Shown here: positions 13,787 to 28,110 of the stretch, in pieces | Numbering within the stretch: the first letter of the stretch is position 1 | How the letters are laid out: each line of letters begins with the position of its first letter | Assembly: GCF_035582795.1 (NCBI RefSeq) | Contig: NC_134370.1 | Coordinates: 55,167,501 to 55,231,500 of the forward strand | Length of the DNA stretch: 64,000 bases | DNA from: Mycteria americana | Taxonomy: Eukaryota; Chordata; Aves; Ciconiiformes; Ciconiidae | Direction: 5' to 3' | The notes under the pieces: model-generated | Database searches by the model: none | Told to the model about the DNA's origin: nothing | Seen by the model: only the letters and a program-made list of their open reading frames with translations | Translations under genes and position numbers: made by a program

Positions 13787-13815
<29 letters not shown>
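13787..13815. repeat. (AT)n microsatellite
   Basis: About 14 perfect AT dinucleotide units. Confidence 0.95.
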
Positions 13816-13818
<3 letters not shown>

Positions 13819-16800
13819 TAAAATTATGTGTTCCCCTCAGTACAGCCAAGAAATGGTTGAGTTAATTCTGTATGCTTGAGAAATGTACCCCTTTCCAGAG
13901 AGGGTAGACTCTTTAAACCTCAGAAAGATAAGAATTTTATTTTAATAATCAGAACTGCAATAAGCCTGTTTTAGAGCAGTGTGAGGAGAGTTAACATCTC
14001 TGAGGTCAGGACCTTTCCTGTGAAACCATGACTAGGCTACGGGCTTCTGCCAGCACTGCTCTGTCAGTCCTAGATGTGATGAGGTGTGATCTTTGACTGA
14101 TGTGACTGTGTCAAAAAAACCCTATACTGTAACATACACTTACAACAGCAAAACCACACTTTCTCTTGAATATGTTGTTATGCTGGGAGGAGATGAAACA
14201 TGCTGCAGAAGCACAGTTTTCCCAATCTAAACTTTTCCTAACAACAATTACTCTGCTTCTTATACTAGATTTGTATGCTTATCCTGAGAAGGTACTCTTA
14301 GGCATGGACTCAGATAATAAGACTTTCACTAGAGGTCACTCATTTGAGATTCAGACATCATATAAGATTAACCCTATTTCAGACCAGGTCTAGAGAAGAT
14401 ATTTATTAGAGTATCACAAAGGCTGTGACTCTTCACTGCACTTTTGTAACAGCCCTACTGTAGGCCCAGTTTAGAGTATAGAAGTCAGTGCAGTTTGTTT
14501 TGTCTGCAGAAGCTTTCTGAGCTTTTTTGGCTAACTTTAGCAGCATCTATTCTAGGGAGACTTTGCAAGATCACCACATTAGGAAATCTTTTAAGCGTAG
14601 ACCAAACTTAGCAGATGTTTGCTGGCTTCTAATGAGATGAACTTGGCCTGTTCCAATCTCCAGTTTCCGCATCAAATTCATCACTCTATCAGCTTGCAGG
14701 TTAGGGCATGTCCCTTAACATGTTTGTACACTATATCATACAAAGGGGACTTCATGTTACCCAGGACTGTGACTGCAAGCTTGCCATGCGAATAGTCAAA
14801 TGAAATTCTGTCTTTGTGAGAGCTGGCAAAATTAACTATCCTCGTGCATCAGGCAAGTATCTTCAATAGAAGGAATGATACTGCCTGAGGTCCGATGGTG
14901 GAAAATATTTCTGATGCAAGTCATGTAACAGGGGAACACAATGATAGACCGAAGACAAGGAGCTTGTCTCATAGGGTTTTCCTTCCTCAGGATTTAGTAT
15001 TAAGTAGTAACTTGAACAAACAGAAACCTAGGCCTCCCCCAACCTTGATGAGTACACTATTAAGATAAATAGCCATGCTTAATTCTCTTAATAATATCAC
15101 AGTATTTCTGGTGGGCAGTGTTTTCACTTCCATAGGAGAAACTATAAATGTCTCACCTAAACATCCCTTATACTGAGGTTCTTAAAATGGGAAGTTAGAA
15201 ATGCAAATCTAATACCCTCAGTAAAAGTCAAGACTTGAATGCAGACTTCCTCTGATCACTAATCTTCTATTCACTGAGCTATTAGATAAAACAGATAATA
15301 CTTTTCCTCCTCTGTTTTGTAAGAAAAGGTTGGCATAAATTTCTAACTCTAGGAGAGAGTTCAGAAACGTATTCTGGAGATTTTCACATTTCTAAAGCTC
15401 ACATTAAAGGACCAGAATGTCAGAAACAGATGGAACTCAAGACCCATCACCCTTTCTTCAGTCTTTAATAATGGCCAATCTAGGTGCAACCTAACAACTT
15501 TGCTCATTTCTGTGGTGGACTCTCTTTCCCCCGAGTGTGGAAAGAGGCAATGCACTTCATTCTGGGTTGGAGATTCCACTACGCAGCAAAGCATCACAGT
15601 ACCAAAGCCTCTAACCTGTAGCCACTTATAAAAATTACCCAACACATTCTAAATTGAATCTGCCTCTACCAGTTCACTTTTTAAAACCCACTCTACAATT
15701 CTAGAAAATCTTAAAAGCTCAGAAAAAAAATCTTGCACTGTACAGTACTTGCATATTTCAAGCAGTGAAAGCTGTAAATGATGCACATGTTGGAATGACA
15801 ATAAGACAAATGGAAGCTTTCATTGGGAAAATGCAAACCAGAAGACAGATAGCTTGTTTTGCTTTAGGCAAAGCACGAATGCAAACATTTAAACTGGAGA
15901 AACTCCCCTTTCCTTCTGTGGCCTCTCTGAGCCATTACATTAATTACTTAGAACTATTTACCTACTTCCCTTCATTTAGGCCCCAGGTGCAGACACTCTG
16001 GATACTGAAAATTATTTTCATTCTTTTCACTAGAGTGAAAAAACAGTATATGGAAACACTCATCTTTTCCTTTCCGAAATCCAGGAATGTGAGGAGAGAT
16101 GGCATCCTAATATATATTTTGTGCTTGCCTGTTTTTTAACACCCCATAACAAAACATGAGTGGTAGGGGGATCAGTGATGTTTCTTTTTCAGAGCACAAT
16201 GAAAATATTTGTTTAGTTTTGTTGCAATAGCAGGGCAGCTGGCAGCGTTTGCACTTATGTGTCTTCTAACACTTCACTGAAGAGATACCCCTAATCTTTG
16301 AAGAAAGACAAATATCTCATTTTGCAAAGGTGCTGACCTGTGCTTATGCAATGGCTCTGACAGCCTTCTTTTGTGATCAGAATGTTAGCCTGTCTTTGAA
16401 ATGTGTCCTTAAGGTATGACCAGCCAGATCCAGGCATGCACTTTTCCATATGTGAAGCTAGAGAATTAATGGAGGAATTAAATGTTTAGAAAATAAACAA
16501 TCACATTAGAAAATTAAAAAAAAAAAATCACAGCAGAGACTCAAAACCTAAATTTCTAAATTGGCAGCAAAGAGGATCAGTCTCAATATCTACGATTCTT
16601 TTTGGCAAGATAACCATGTCTCAAAGCTCTTACTTAGAGTTTCATTTCCAACTTCCCTCTGGGGGAAAAATGAATCAAACCTTTTCTTCTCTTACTGAGT
16701 TCTCTTACTGAGAGGTTCTTCTGCTCTTGATTATTTTGCAATACAAACAACAGACTGTGGGACACTGACTGGATAGTTATCTTTAAATAATTATTAACAA

Positions 16801-19800
16801 AATCTATGGCTATTTGCACAAAGTGTATTCAACTTCTCCCTTCCCAATAAAGAATATCAGTCAATCCCAGGGTAGCCCAGGTCATCAAGGGGTGGCTACT
16901 GAGTCTGGCTTCCCCTGTCCCTGTCACAGCTGCCTGGCAGCAGGCCTGCCCTCAGGAACAGCCAGCTGGCTCTGCTGTGCATTTCAGCTTCCTCCAAGTT
17001 TGCATGTGGACCTGTGAAGCAGCTGAGTTTATTTTGCCCGATCGGCGTATTTGTTGTCAATCCAGAGAGTTTTCCTGTTGCCATGACTGCTGATGATGCA
17101 GTCAGTTTGCACTTTGAGTTTTCAGCATGGCCTCTCTGCTCTGTCATTTCTGCTGGTCTGCACTGGCTCTTCAAAAGATCAGATCTGTTTCACAGATTTT
17201 GTTAGTTTTCAAGTCAGTTCAGCACTCCTCTGTTCTAATCCTATTGCTTGTCCAGATGCACAAGTTTCTTTTCTCAGTCTACTAGCTTCTGGCCCCTAGC
17301 AGACTCAGGCTTTGAGAAAGATAAATCCTTCCCCTACTTTCTCTTGTATTCCAACTGCACACTTGTGAAACTATACAAGCTACTAGAGTGACCCTTCATT
17401 TAGAAGACCTTGTTAGAGCATAGACACCTATGTTCATCATTAATGATATATATCTATTAGTCAGAAATGTAACTCCCTTGTAGAACTGTGACTGATAACA
17501 GTGCAAACAAAACCAGCCCGTTCTATGTTCATCTTCTGATGTCAAAAGAAGGGTATAAGTAGCATCTGCCATAGAAACAAAACTTTGAATTCTAGGGTGT
17601 AAATCCATGCATTCAAGGATTTTCAGAGGCAATCTTAGGACTAATTCACTGTTAGAAGTAGGAGAGTACCCTCAGAATAAAAAGGTTATTTCCCAGAACA
17701 TGTCTTTAAATTAAAAATACGATGTATGCCCAAAGTATGCAGAAACTTTCTTTTTATTCCCAACTAATAATCAAGTATTTTTCTGGAAAAGAAAGTTATT
17801 TGTCCTAGTGAATATAATAAGAAGATACTGTAATTCATTTAACTATTTAGTCATATTTTTAATCTCATTAGATTAATTAATATCCTGTTGCATTTAGTTA
17901 CCTAGATAAGGGAAAGAGATATTTTGTAAAACCCTATTTCATTATCTGCCCTTTTTTATTGTATGCTGTCTTCTTATTCAATAGGACAGCACAAAAAACA
18001 TTCGCAGTGATATTCATTGCTTTATGAGTAACCTCATGAACTTAGTTACTTAGTCGCAGCTCAGTAGCATGAGTTTTCACAAATCTGTCATATGAAAGTC
18101 TCTCCAAATTGTTTTTAATCACTCTCAACTCCTGGACTTTTTCTGTGATTGCAGTATCCTTACTGAGATGTGAATTTGAATGAGGAAAAATGGTCCATTC
18201 CCAGACTTCCATATCCAGGGGAGATGAATTTAAGACCTTGTCGTGAGTCAGTGGTGGCCTCTCAAAGCTAGATTACTGATAAGTGCAAGAGAGATCATTA
18301 CTCCAGCTTCAACCACACCTTTCAGATTTAAACAATGGTATTCACAGACATAGGAAGAGATATTCAACTGTTTGAATGGCTATTTCTGTTCACTTCTGAA
18401 GAAAGAGTGTCAAATCAGGTGCAGTCATGGCCACTGGCTAGGCAGTATAACCACCACTTAGTCACACAAGCCATGGCCATCATCACATCTTCACATTTCA
18501 TACGTCCTTGTAAAGGCACTAACAAATTTCATTCCAATACTCTTTCAAACCATACTAGTTAAGAGAGTCATCTCATTCAGTATGAATTATTTTGCATTCA
18601 GGAACTTCTTCCATGTGAGCATAGTCCATGTCAGCAGTTAGCACGCTAAAATTTGCTGGCAGGTAAATTTATTATGACTGAAGCCTAGTCGGGATGGCAT
18701 CTGAGCTCGTGTCCAACTTAGGTGGGCAGAATTACTCAGATACTTGAAGATACTCATACTATTCCTGCATAAGTACCTCCTTGAAACAGGGCCTCTATCA
18801 CTTGTAACGATGAGCAGCTGCTGAGTTGAAAAAAATTTAAACAAATCCTCTGGTACGGAAATCTGTTTTACATTCACTACTCAATTTCTAATACTCAACT
18901 AATTCTACCTATGCTGCATTCACACATTCTGATTCTAATTTCTGTTAAATACGGTGTCTAAAAACTCGGTCAGGATTAGTATGCAAGTATATAAAGTAAA
19001 TATATCTGGGAAAGAGAATTAATTTTAAATTGTATTGTTGTGCTTGAGAGTTAGTGATTACATTAAGCATGAAATCTGTGTGATTCATGATTATTCCCTG
19101 CTATTTCTGATTTTTGCTTCAAATGGAATTGGGCTGATTGTGAAGAATGTTACTGAATTCTTCTGTTTGTTTAAAAAGGAAGTTGGAATTTTTGAGGGAT
19201 GTAGAGTGTTATCTCATCATCAAACACTGTCATAGTGTTTGAGGGCGGGGAGCTAAAGAGCCTGAGAGATGCTTTCCCGTATATACAGTGTTCTTAAGGC
19301 ACAAAGACTTGGGAAGAAAACAATTCCTTCTAATTAGGAAAGTAATTTTAAGGAGAAAAAGATGTAAAAGCTTAAGGACTGTTCTTGTCAGAGAGAGATG
19401 TTTCTGAGAAGAATTAGGGCAATAGAGGATTATTGTTTTGTTAAGCCTTTGATTGAGATCTCAGACTTTCATCAGTTCTGTAGCAATGAAAGCAAGAGAT
19501 CTAAGGCTCAAACACCACTCCAGAAAAGAGATCTTGGAGAAATAAAATAAAATAAAACCAACCAACCCAACCCAGACTAGGATTTAGCTTTTGGGTATTT
19601 ATAACTGCCAGTTGAGAGCCAAGGCGAAGTTTTTCTGTCATCACCCTGTTACTTTTAAAAACAGAGTGGAAAAAATTTTACTTTTGATTTCTCAAAAAAT
19701 AGTGTTAGTTATTTGAAAAATTCCAGACCAGAGCATGAAAGATCATTTAGAGGAAAACTCCAGAGTTGTTGTTTAGAGGCTGCCCTGAGTATAATCAAGA

Positions 19801-22800
19801 TTAAAGCCTTTAATGAAGGCAAAGCTTACTTATCTGATCAGATCCTAGCATAATGGTCTAGCATGTGATATTATTCTGTATAAGTTACATAACTTTTTGT
19901 TTAAGAGAATACTTTACCTTCAGCAGCACAAACAACATTTTTAACCTGTTCAGATCCTTGAGAAATGCAAACAGATTTGAAGTAAAAAATTGCATATTTG
20001 TTAACAAAAGAAAATCAAACCTTTCTGTGACTTGGTTAAGATGAAAGCAAGACAGGAAACTAATAAAGAGGATCAGAGAACCTGGAAATAAACGTTGACA
20101 GGCTTGTGCACTGGCAGTTTAAAATCACATACTATTAAGCATTAACTTTCTGCTTGAGTGTTTGCCCACAAGATTGCCTTTCCCTAGTAAAGGCTAGAGA
20201 TTACCCACAACTCATTTGTGTTTGCAGGTTTTCTGTGAGTATATGTGGGTACATCCTACCATTTATCAGCCACAATGCACTGAGGTCACAAGTCCCCTCC
20301 CTCATTAAAAGAAAGTGAGCCAATTGAAAAACAACTCCCTTCTCCCTTGGTGCATCTGAACATATGGTGCAGGAGTAGTATGCTTAATTTTGAAACAGTC
20401 AGATCTAGGAAGAAGCTAAGTGGTTAGGCAAAAAGTAGATAATAAAACTTTGGATATACAGAGTCATATAATTTTCCTGTTTTGACAATAGAATTGGTGG
20501 ACTACAGCTTCAAGCTTTTTAGGGTTTCTCACACACTGAGAAATAAAGATTAAAAGTTACAATATTAAAAGCTTTAGTGGAACAATAAAAACAGAAGCAT
20601 GACCTTACTCCAATATGGAAATGTCTCAGAGCTTCACAGAATCATCAACTGAATATAGAGTGCTGGTGCACTCAGCATACCATGATATAGGAGCATTGTA
20701 TCATCAGGGTGTTTGTTACTGTCAGAAAACATAATGACAGAAGAGAAGGTGGTTGCTTGACTCCTTATATGTCTAATATAATGTGATCTAATATGTCACA
20801 TTAAACAATTGTTTATAAGTTCCACAATACAGACTTGTAACATTTGCCATTACACAACTTGCAGACATAGTCTGAATATGGGTGGTGTTGGTTGGTGTCA
20901 TGCCATCAGTCTCACCTTTTGCATTGACATGAAAATATGGTGCCAATTCCTGCAGTTCAGACTGCTTTTTGCTAAGACAGATTTTTTTTTTTTTAATATT
21001 TACATGTAAGAGTTAAACTTCTCACTAATCTGTTCATCTTGTTGCACAGGGAAGCTGCTACTGTATCTTGAGAAAACTATCATTTTGTACAGCCTTTTCC
21101 AGGCTAAGAAACCTCTGTATTTTCATTCAGCTTTAAAAAGAAAATAGTCACTAAAACTTTTATACTTGAATGTAGACCTTAAGAGTTTTGTTCAAAATGG
21201 TCCTCCAGAGAACACAGTGAAAACAGTATCTCTTGGGACAGCAATGGAGAAGCTTTCATCAGCATTGAGAATGCAAATATTCATTGCTTCTTCAGCCAAG
21301 TAAATGCTCACTATTTTGTGGCACCGTATATTCAATCAAAATAAAATTACTTTTGGTTTTGTTTATTTTTTTTTCCTTCCCCAAAAATGTCGCATTCCCT
21401 GCTGAATATTAAATTGATTCTGGTTAACCGGAAAACAGTAAAGTTAGCCAACATGGAATGCGACTTCATTGCCAAATAAGAGGACACTCTTCTACTGCAT
21501 CATGACATGGTCTCATACTGATGTAAATAATGTAGTAGAATGGATAGGAGCACTTTTCTGTCTGCTTAATGCTACGAGTTCAAACTTTTGCATGAGGAAA
21601 AGGCCAAGAGAATGTTTAAATAATACTCCTTAAAACTAACTTTCCTTCTGTGTCAGATATATAAGCTAATTACTTTTTTGTTATATTCTTAACTAACAAG
21701 CTGGAACAGGGCTTCAGAAAGCTCTTCCTACCATATTTGCGCAATGAAAGCATAATACCCAACAAGGAAGTGTTTCTGCAGCTGGAAGAAGGGAGGAAAA
21801 AAAAAAGAAAAAAGACAACATTGAGGTAGAATAAATGGAACACATCTTTTTCTCCCTCTTCACCAGCAGTACACAGTGCTGGGATGGAAAGAGAGTGCCA
21901 TGTTCAGTTACTTTCTTCCACAACACACCAGGAAGCAGAGTAGCCAATTTTGTTGTCCAGCTCCAGAAACAGATGTGGTTTGAATTTCTATGTATGTAGG
22001 CATGAATGCATATGCAGACGTAGGCATATGTATATGTACCCTGCTTATTTCCACATGCTCATATTCGATTGAGAAGGCCTACCTGTAACTTTTTGAATCA
22101 CCCACAGCCTGTAAGCAGTTCAAGCACAGCTCCAGAGCCAGGGTTATGCTTTGTCACCAGGAGTAGGGCTGTGATAACGCATGATTAGTCCAAATCCCTG
22201 AGACGAAGCAAGACAGCTGGGACTACTAAGCCTGGCATCACTAGATTGTAGTGATTTGTGCACTGAGTTGTGCATTGGAGTAGGGAGACACCTGGAAGCC
22301 ATTTCCTGCTTGTGAACTGATCTCCCTCCCCCTTCCTCTCAAAGATAAGTATATGCAATGTGGCTTTTGGCCACAGTGAGATTTTTGGATTTGTAATGTC
22401 AGGAAGGTTTGCTTTAAAGGCACAAATCCAGGTCTTTACTTACATATAAAACTTCAAAAGACCAATTTTTTCCCTCTGATGCTTTTTTTTCCCCTCAATC
22501 TCTTCTGACTTCAAATTTTTCCAACTCTGAAAAGTCTTCGCAATTTCATCTTGAAACTGGCAAATGAACTTTAACAGACTAGAGACTGCTTAGGTACTAG
22601 CCTGAGCTTTCACACTGCCAATACCAAAGCCACTGATGTTGCTTTCTAGCCATACCTCACTAACATACAATAGGTTAAGATTTCCGCGCACACACACCCC
22701 ACCCCCCCTTAAGTACTTGAAGTTTCCTTGGCTGTGCAAAGTAAGCACATATTTTGTCCACAAGAATGCCTTTGAGCAGTATCTCTTTTGTCAGTTAGGT

Positions 22801-23079
22801 TTCTCTTGTGCATTGTAATTCTTGCCAGGAGACATCTCCTGACTGGTTTTTTTTGTCTCTGGAAACATTTCATTTGGCAGGATGGTCTCTCTGTTTTAGC
22901 TATTGGGTAAGGTGTTGGTCCCCCTGAAATCAACAGGAACCACCAAATTCTAAGATGCCAGAATTTTTCACCTCCTTTCTTTAAAACCACTTAAGACTAG
23001 AAGCATGCAACGCTTTGTCAGTTTGAAAATGCTCCATCCTTTTCTTAATATTTTCTATGGAACTGTTGGTCTTGTTGGT
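13816..23079. other. Intergenic spacer, no coding exon recognised
   Basis: Mostly AT-rich unique sequence. It contains one probable MIR-type relic (15195-15300) and a 10-bp CpG-containing inverted repeat at 21389/21455. No splice-bounded conserved reading frame or RNA gene was seen. Confidence 0.5.
15195..15300 (-). mobile_element. Probable ancient tRNA-derived SINE relic
   Basis: The minus strand reads TAGCTCAGTGAATAGAAGAT and, about 25 nt later, GCATTCAAGTCTTGACTTTT. These resemble degenerate A and B boxes in correct order. It lacks a tRNA fold and is too degraded for firm assignment. Confidence 0.4.
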
Positions 23080-23094
23080 CTATGGAACTGTCAG

Positions 23095-23345
23095 TCTGCA
23101 GGTCAGGGTCAGCCCAGGAATCATCAGGCAGGACCATAGCAACAGGCAGACCTGAGATGAAGCTGGGAAGTCAGCCCAGCTCCTGATCTGATCAGTAAGG
23201 TCCATGGCCAAGCACAGGCACACCTAAAACATAGCTCAGGCAGCGACTAAAGGCCCAGGGGCTGAACTTAAATGAAGCCCCTGGGCCCATGGGCAGGGGT
23301 GTGGGTGGAGGCCCCAGGTGAGGCTGATCAGGGCCATTAAATCCT
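23095..23345. repeat. GC-rich block with perfect 12-bp inverted repeat, possible dispersed repeat
   Basis: A ~250-bp GC-rich insert in AT-rich surroundings with sharp edges. Arms GGCCCAGGGGCT (23252-23263) and AGCCCCTGGGCC (23276-23287) are perfectly complementary around a 12-nt loop. The block looks like part of an LTR or other repeat, but I cannot name the family and see no terminal repeats or target-site duplication. Confidence 0.45.
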
Positions 23346-25703
23346 ATCAGTGCACTCAGGCCCCCTGACATAAGTCAGTAAAACATGCAATCTCATATTT
23401 TCATGCATAAGCAAAAAAAAGGGAGAATTATGACTGTGGTTTGACCTGTGCTGCATTTTCTGACCTCTGAGTGCCTGATTTCTCAACCATGATATTACAG
23501 TAATGCTATGTCTACCCATAGTTTATATAAACACACAGTATGTTAAACAACTGACTTATGATGTGATACTTTTGTTTCCACTGAATTCTACACCATTTGT
23601 GTACTAAAAAATTTCTAGACTTGGAAAGATGATCTGATCTATTCAGTTCCTTCACTAAGTAGTTACAGATACTCCTGGAGTATTCTTCTGTAGGTACTTT
23701 AACATCTATATGTCATTCCTTTTTTCATTGCAATTAAGCATCTGTTGGATCCCAAGGCTTGGTTGATACTTAAGTACTTTTGAAATTACTTCTTTGCTCA
23801 TCTTAAACCTTTGAAATTATCTATTTATGTGCTGTTCAAATTATGAAAATTAATGCAAGCTTTTTTCCCAAGGCTTAGAGTTGCCATAGCAGAGTTTCAG
23901 GTCACCTGATTTCTGAGGAACACTTTGGTCCATGTCTTTTGATAAGCAGTGTTTTCTTTTTCATCTTTTCTAGCTGAGGTAATACATACTGCTATCTCAT
24001 ATTCTGGGACACAGAGCAGGATGTCAGCAGCATTGCAAGATGCAATTATAACAGGCACTCTGTACTTCTTGGAATAAATCCTGATCAGTGTGTAAAGTGT
24101 CCAGTTGGCTAACTGTATCCCCCACTCTATAATTAACAAAATGCATGATTCTCCTGTTGGCAGAGAGAAGATTCAAACCACACCAACTTCTACCAAGTTC
24201 TCACTGGGGAAAGTTGGGCAGAAAGGACCCATTTCAGTGCCTCACATAAAGGGATTTGATCCCAGTAGATTCTTTCAGTAGCTACTGCCCCACAGTCATT
24301 TGCTTCCCTAGTTCTGGTTGGGCAGGACTAGAAGCAAAAGAGAAACAACAGGTTTTGTTCCAGGTGAAAAGAGTGAATATGTAAGAAGTTAAGAGCACCT
24401 GTGCTGGTTCAAACCAAAAGCTCTTATAGCTCGGTATCCTGTTTTGAACAGTAGTCAAGAGTGGGTGCCTTGCAAGAGGGAAATGCTTTTCAGCTTTTCC
24501 TTGCAAAAATTATTTCCTCTGTGCCTCTTCTTCAGAGAATCACAGTGGGCAGGACAACTGCATAAAAGCTAGTAATTCATGTTTTATGCAAGATAAAAGA
24601 GATCCAGATCTTGCTGATATAAACAAACAGCGTTGTTGGCTTCAGTGCCAGTTATCTCTGCTGAGGATATTACCTAAAAATGTTACACAGAAAGAATAGT
24701 CTAAATTTAGACATTACTCCAGTAGCCATATCAGACTTCATAATCTGTCTACTTTTGATGTCTTCTAGCAGATCATAGCACTGCTCTGTTTCTAGTCTGA
24801 CACTTCATTTTGATTTTAATAACCTAATATGAATTAAAATAGCAGGTGCATAGCAACACCTTTTTAGAATGAGGAGTGTTTGATGCTAATAAGCATGTTT
24901 AGCCAAGACTTTGTTGAGCCATGGCTTTCATCTCAGTCCGTACAATCCATGTATGATTAAAAGCAATTAACCCCTTAGCTTCTGGCTAAAGGATTGTGAA
25001 AAGCATGTGTGAAATATCAAGACAAAAATTATAAGTTGGTGAAGTTATGGGAGATCATTAGGAAAAGAGGAAAGATTCAGTGTGGTCAATTGAATAACAG
25101 CACTGTACCCTATATTTTTAATAATAAAGCTGTCAACATTGGAAAAGCTGGACATGGTCTGATAATAGACTGATGCATCTAAAAGAAACCAAACACTACA
25201 GAGAAGGATTCCTGCCCAACATAAAAATGAAAGAAAAATGTCGGCACAGACACAAGCAAACTGCAGTTCACATCTAGTGGAAAATTGAGGGCTCATTGAA
25301 TGAAAGGGTTAATGAAGGGATTACAAGAATGAACTCCAGGCAGCCAGTGGATTCAATTCCCCTAGATTGTTGGGACTGCATATCTTTGTCTCTTGTAATT
25401 GCTTTGTTCATTACCCTCCTAAATCCCCCAAACAAACAAGAAACAAGCCAAGCCCTCCTGTCACACACACATAGTCTTGCTATTACAAAGGTTCCACTTG
25501 CAAAAAACACTCTTGTCTATTTCTGTGCTTTTTAACATTATATCCTCTTACCAGGTTGAAGGTCAACAGAACTCACAAATAAAATACTGTAATTTGTTTC
25601 ACTAACAAACTAGTACTTTACTGGACACACATACTGTATCAGACTGTGATAGTGCAGGTTTCATATTTAACCTGAGTCCTATTTAGAATTCTGAAAAGAC
25701 AGC

Positions 25704-25761
25704 TCGGTTGGACTTGATGATCTTAAGGGTCTTTTCCAACCTAAATGATTCTATGATTCTG
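25704..25761 (+). mobile_element. CR1 LINE extreme 3' end
   Basis: The sequence TCGGTTGGACTTGATGATCT, then TAAGGGTCTTTTCCAACCTAAATG, ends in two ATTCTATG-type octamers, the diagnostic 3' terminal repeat of avian CR1. It is severely 5'-truncated, as most CR1 copies are. It contains no coding part. Confidence 0.9.
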
Positions 25762-28004
25762 TTATGGGTTTCTGCAGCAACAGATTCAACGTATCATTTA
25801 GTTTCTCTTCCAGCTTCTGGGGCAAACCCTATACACTCCAAATTTCTCTCACATGTTACCAAACAGCGCTAATCTTTTTGCATTCCTCTCCAGAAGTTCA
25901 GCAGTGCTTTTGCTTCCCCCAGGCCTGCTGTGTAACTTTCTTCCCTACTCCAAAGCCAGTCATTCACCAGTCTGCATCCTCAGCCAACCAGGCTGCAGCT
26001 TCAGCCAAGGTAAAGACAATAGGCTGGGTATCATTTGAGGCCTGGTAAGCTGCGTCTCACCCCACCTTGTCACCATTCTACTCTTTTTTTTTTTTATGGT
26101 GCCTGAAATGCAGCCACCCACCAGTACCAGCTACCAGCCGTTTCAGAGATTATGTCAAGTTCCTAATTTGTTCTTCAGTTTGTTCCCTTCTGCAGCCCTA
26201 AGGATCCTCCCACAGAACCACGACAGTTAGACAAGCAAAGCAGACTGATTATCAGGACATGAAGTGGAACACAAGATAAAAACTCTGTGTGGGTCTTAGT
26301 CACTGGGACCTCTTTCTGGCGAGTGAGTCCAGCATGGGAAGTTGTGCTGTATAGATTGGGTCCAGCAGTGCAGACATCTTGTGTATAGTGGCAAGACTGA
26401 AAATGGCAAGTTGTTGAAGTACTGCCTCAGGAGAAGTGTCCCAGGTCCTTTATGATGGAGAAATTTTCCAGAGATTAGTCATGTGTCTGTTAATTTTTGC
26501 ACCTCTCAGAAAACCAGCTCAATAAAGGAAGGAATGATTTAATGTCTAGGAATGGAGCAGGAAAGAGTGTTAATTATACTTGATAAAGTATAATTCTACC
26601 ACAGGAAGAATATATAGAAGCATTTTTGTTATTATCTTAAATTAACCAACAGATAATATAAATTCCCTGCATCACCGAAGTTTCCAATCTCTCCATGGCT
26701 TCAGTACTTGAACAACATTTTACCTATCTCATTCTGAATCATCAGACTCTGCACCTTCTGATAGGAAACACCTGCAAAATGGCAGAGCTTAAAAAGAAAT
26801 CCAATCCAAATGACAGAATGAGAGGGATTTCTAGAAGCTGCTTATTAAATTCTATTTTTTTTAAATATTGTTGGTCTCGGATATGACTTAGTGTTAGAGG
26901 TGTAATTGCATTCATTCTCAGCAAGGAAACAGAATTGCTTAAGTGAACACTTCCCCCAGAGTTTTCTTCTTTGGCAGTAAAATGTCTTGATTTAGCTTCA
27001 GTTTCAATGAAGCTGTTAATAGGCTGCATTCTGCAGAAGTGTCTATTAATCTAGTAAGTTCAGATGCACTGCATGCGTATTTTACATGGGTAAACCTATA
27101 TATTTGAAGTCAGTGAGCTTAAACTGTGCAGCATAGTTAGAGGAATGAGCCTCAGGTTGCTTTGTCAAAACGTTCTTTAATTGCTGGATTTTAGGATTAT
27201 TGGATTAGAAGATTAGATGGGATGCCTGGAAATCGTAATTTGGAGCATCTAGTAAAGTAAGGCTTCTCATGAATCAGAGTTACAATGTATCTATAAACCT
27301 CACAGTTTGTGTAAGTTGCTGTAGTAATTGTTCAAAGATATTTTCATGCTTGGACAATAGGATACTATGTTTTCTCTGACCTTCCTTCTTTTCTAACACA
27401 TTTCTTAATTTTATGGAACTTACTAACTTTTCTCCATGAGAATCAATTGCCAACTTTCATGTAGCCATGGGTGCTATAGTCACTCTGAGCATGGTCTGTG
27501 AATCACTAAGCTTCCTTGCCCATATGTTACCAAAGGAATCCTGATACTGACCAGACATTGCATGGCATTTACCTTGCAGTGTATGTTTATTACTTAATTA
27601 CATTATGATCAGTAAGCACAGCTACATTTTTCATGGCATTCTTACATTTACAAGACATACTCTGTTGTCAAAGCATTCTGCTTTGGTTAAACAGTGTCTC
27701 TGAGTCCCAAAGAACATGGTGGACTACAGGGTCTCCTCTTTTTCTCAGTGCAATAGCAGATTCACTAGCAAGTGCAGAGTCTTCACACATGGCACACAGA
27801 AAGTTGTTCTGTCATTCTAGCTTATCGCACTTCCAGGGGAGACTTAGTACTTCACTTCTAACAGTTTCTGTGATAAAGATTTCTTCAGCTGCTGGTGCTC
27901 TCCCTGCTTGGTCCAACATGTTGCATACCGCACATATAGCTATGAAAATCACAAGAGACTGTCTATATGCTGTATATATGTATATATATGTGTATGAGTA
28001 GAGA

Positions 28005-28110
28005 AGTAATGGCACAATGATAAATAGATTACCGAACAGGGAGGGAAACTTTGGGCCCTGGTTCAAATCCCTCTTAAGAAAAATGCTATGAAGTTGGTCA
28101 TGTCAATATT
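28005..28110 (+). mobile_element. Ancient tRNA-derived SINE head (MIR-like)
   Basis: The plus strand has an A-box-like AATGGCACAATGATAAATAG and, about 40 nt later, a B-box-like GGTTCAAATCC. GAAGTTGGTCATGTCAAT follows. The spacing and order match the 5' tRNA-like head of MIR-type SINEs. It is not a functional tRNA because no acceptor stem is seen. Confidence 0.5.

Noticed and set aside
15765..16139. A 124-codon plus-strand frame in the spacer
   Set aside because: No domain, no homology I recognise, no splice-site context or promoter. Length is within chance expectation for 64 kb read in six frames.
28010..28085. tRNA-like A and B boxes
   Set aside because: No acceptor stem or cloverleaf can be formed, and the flanking sequence continues as a SINE body, so it is not a tRNA gene.
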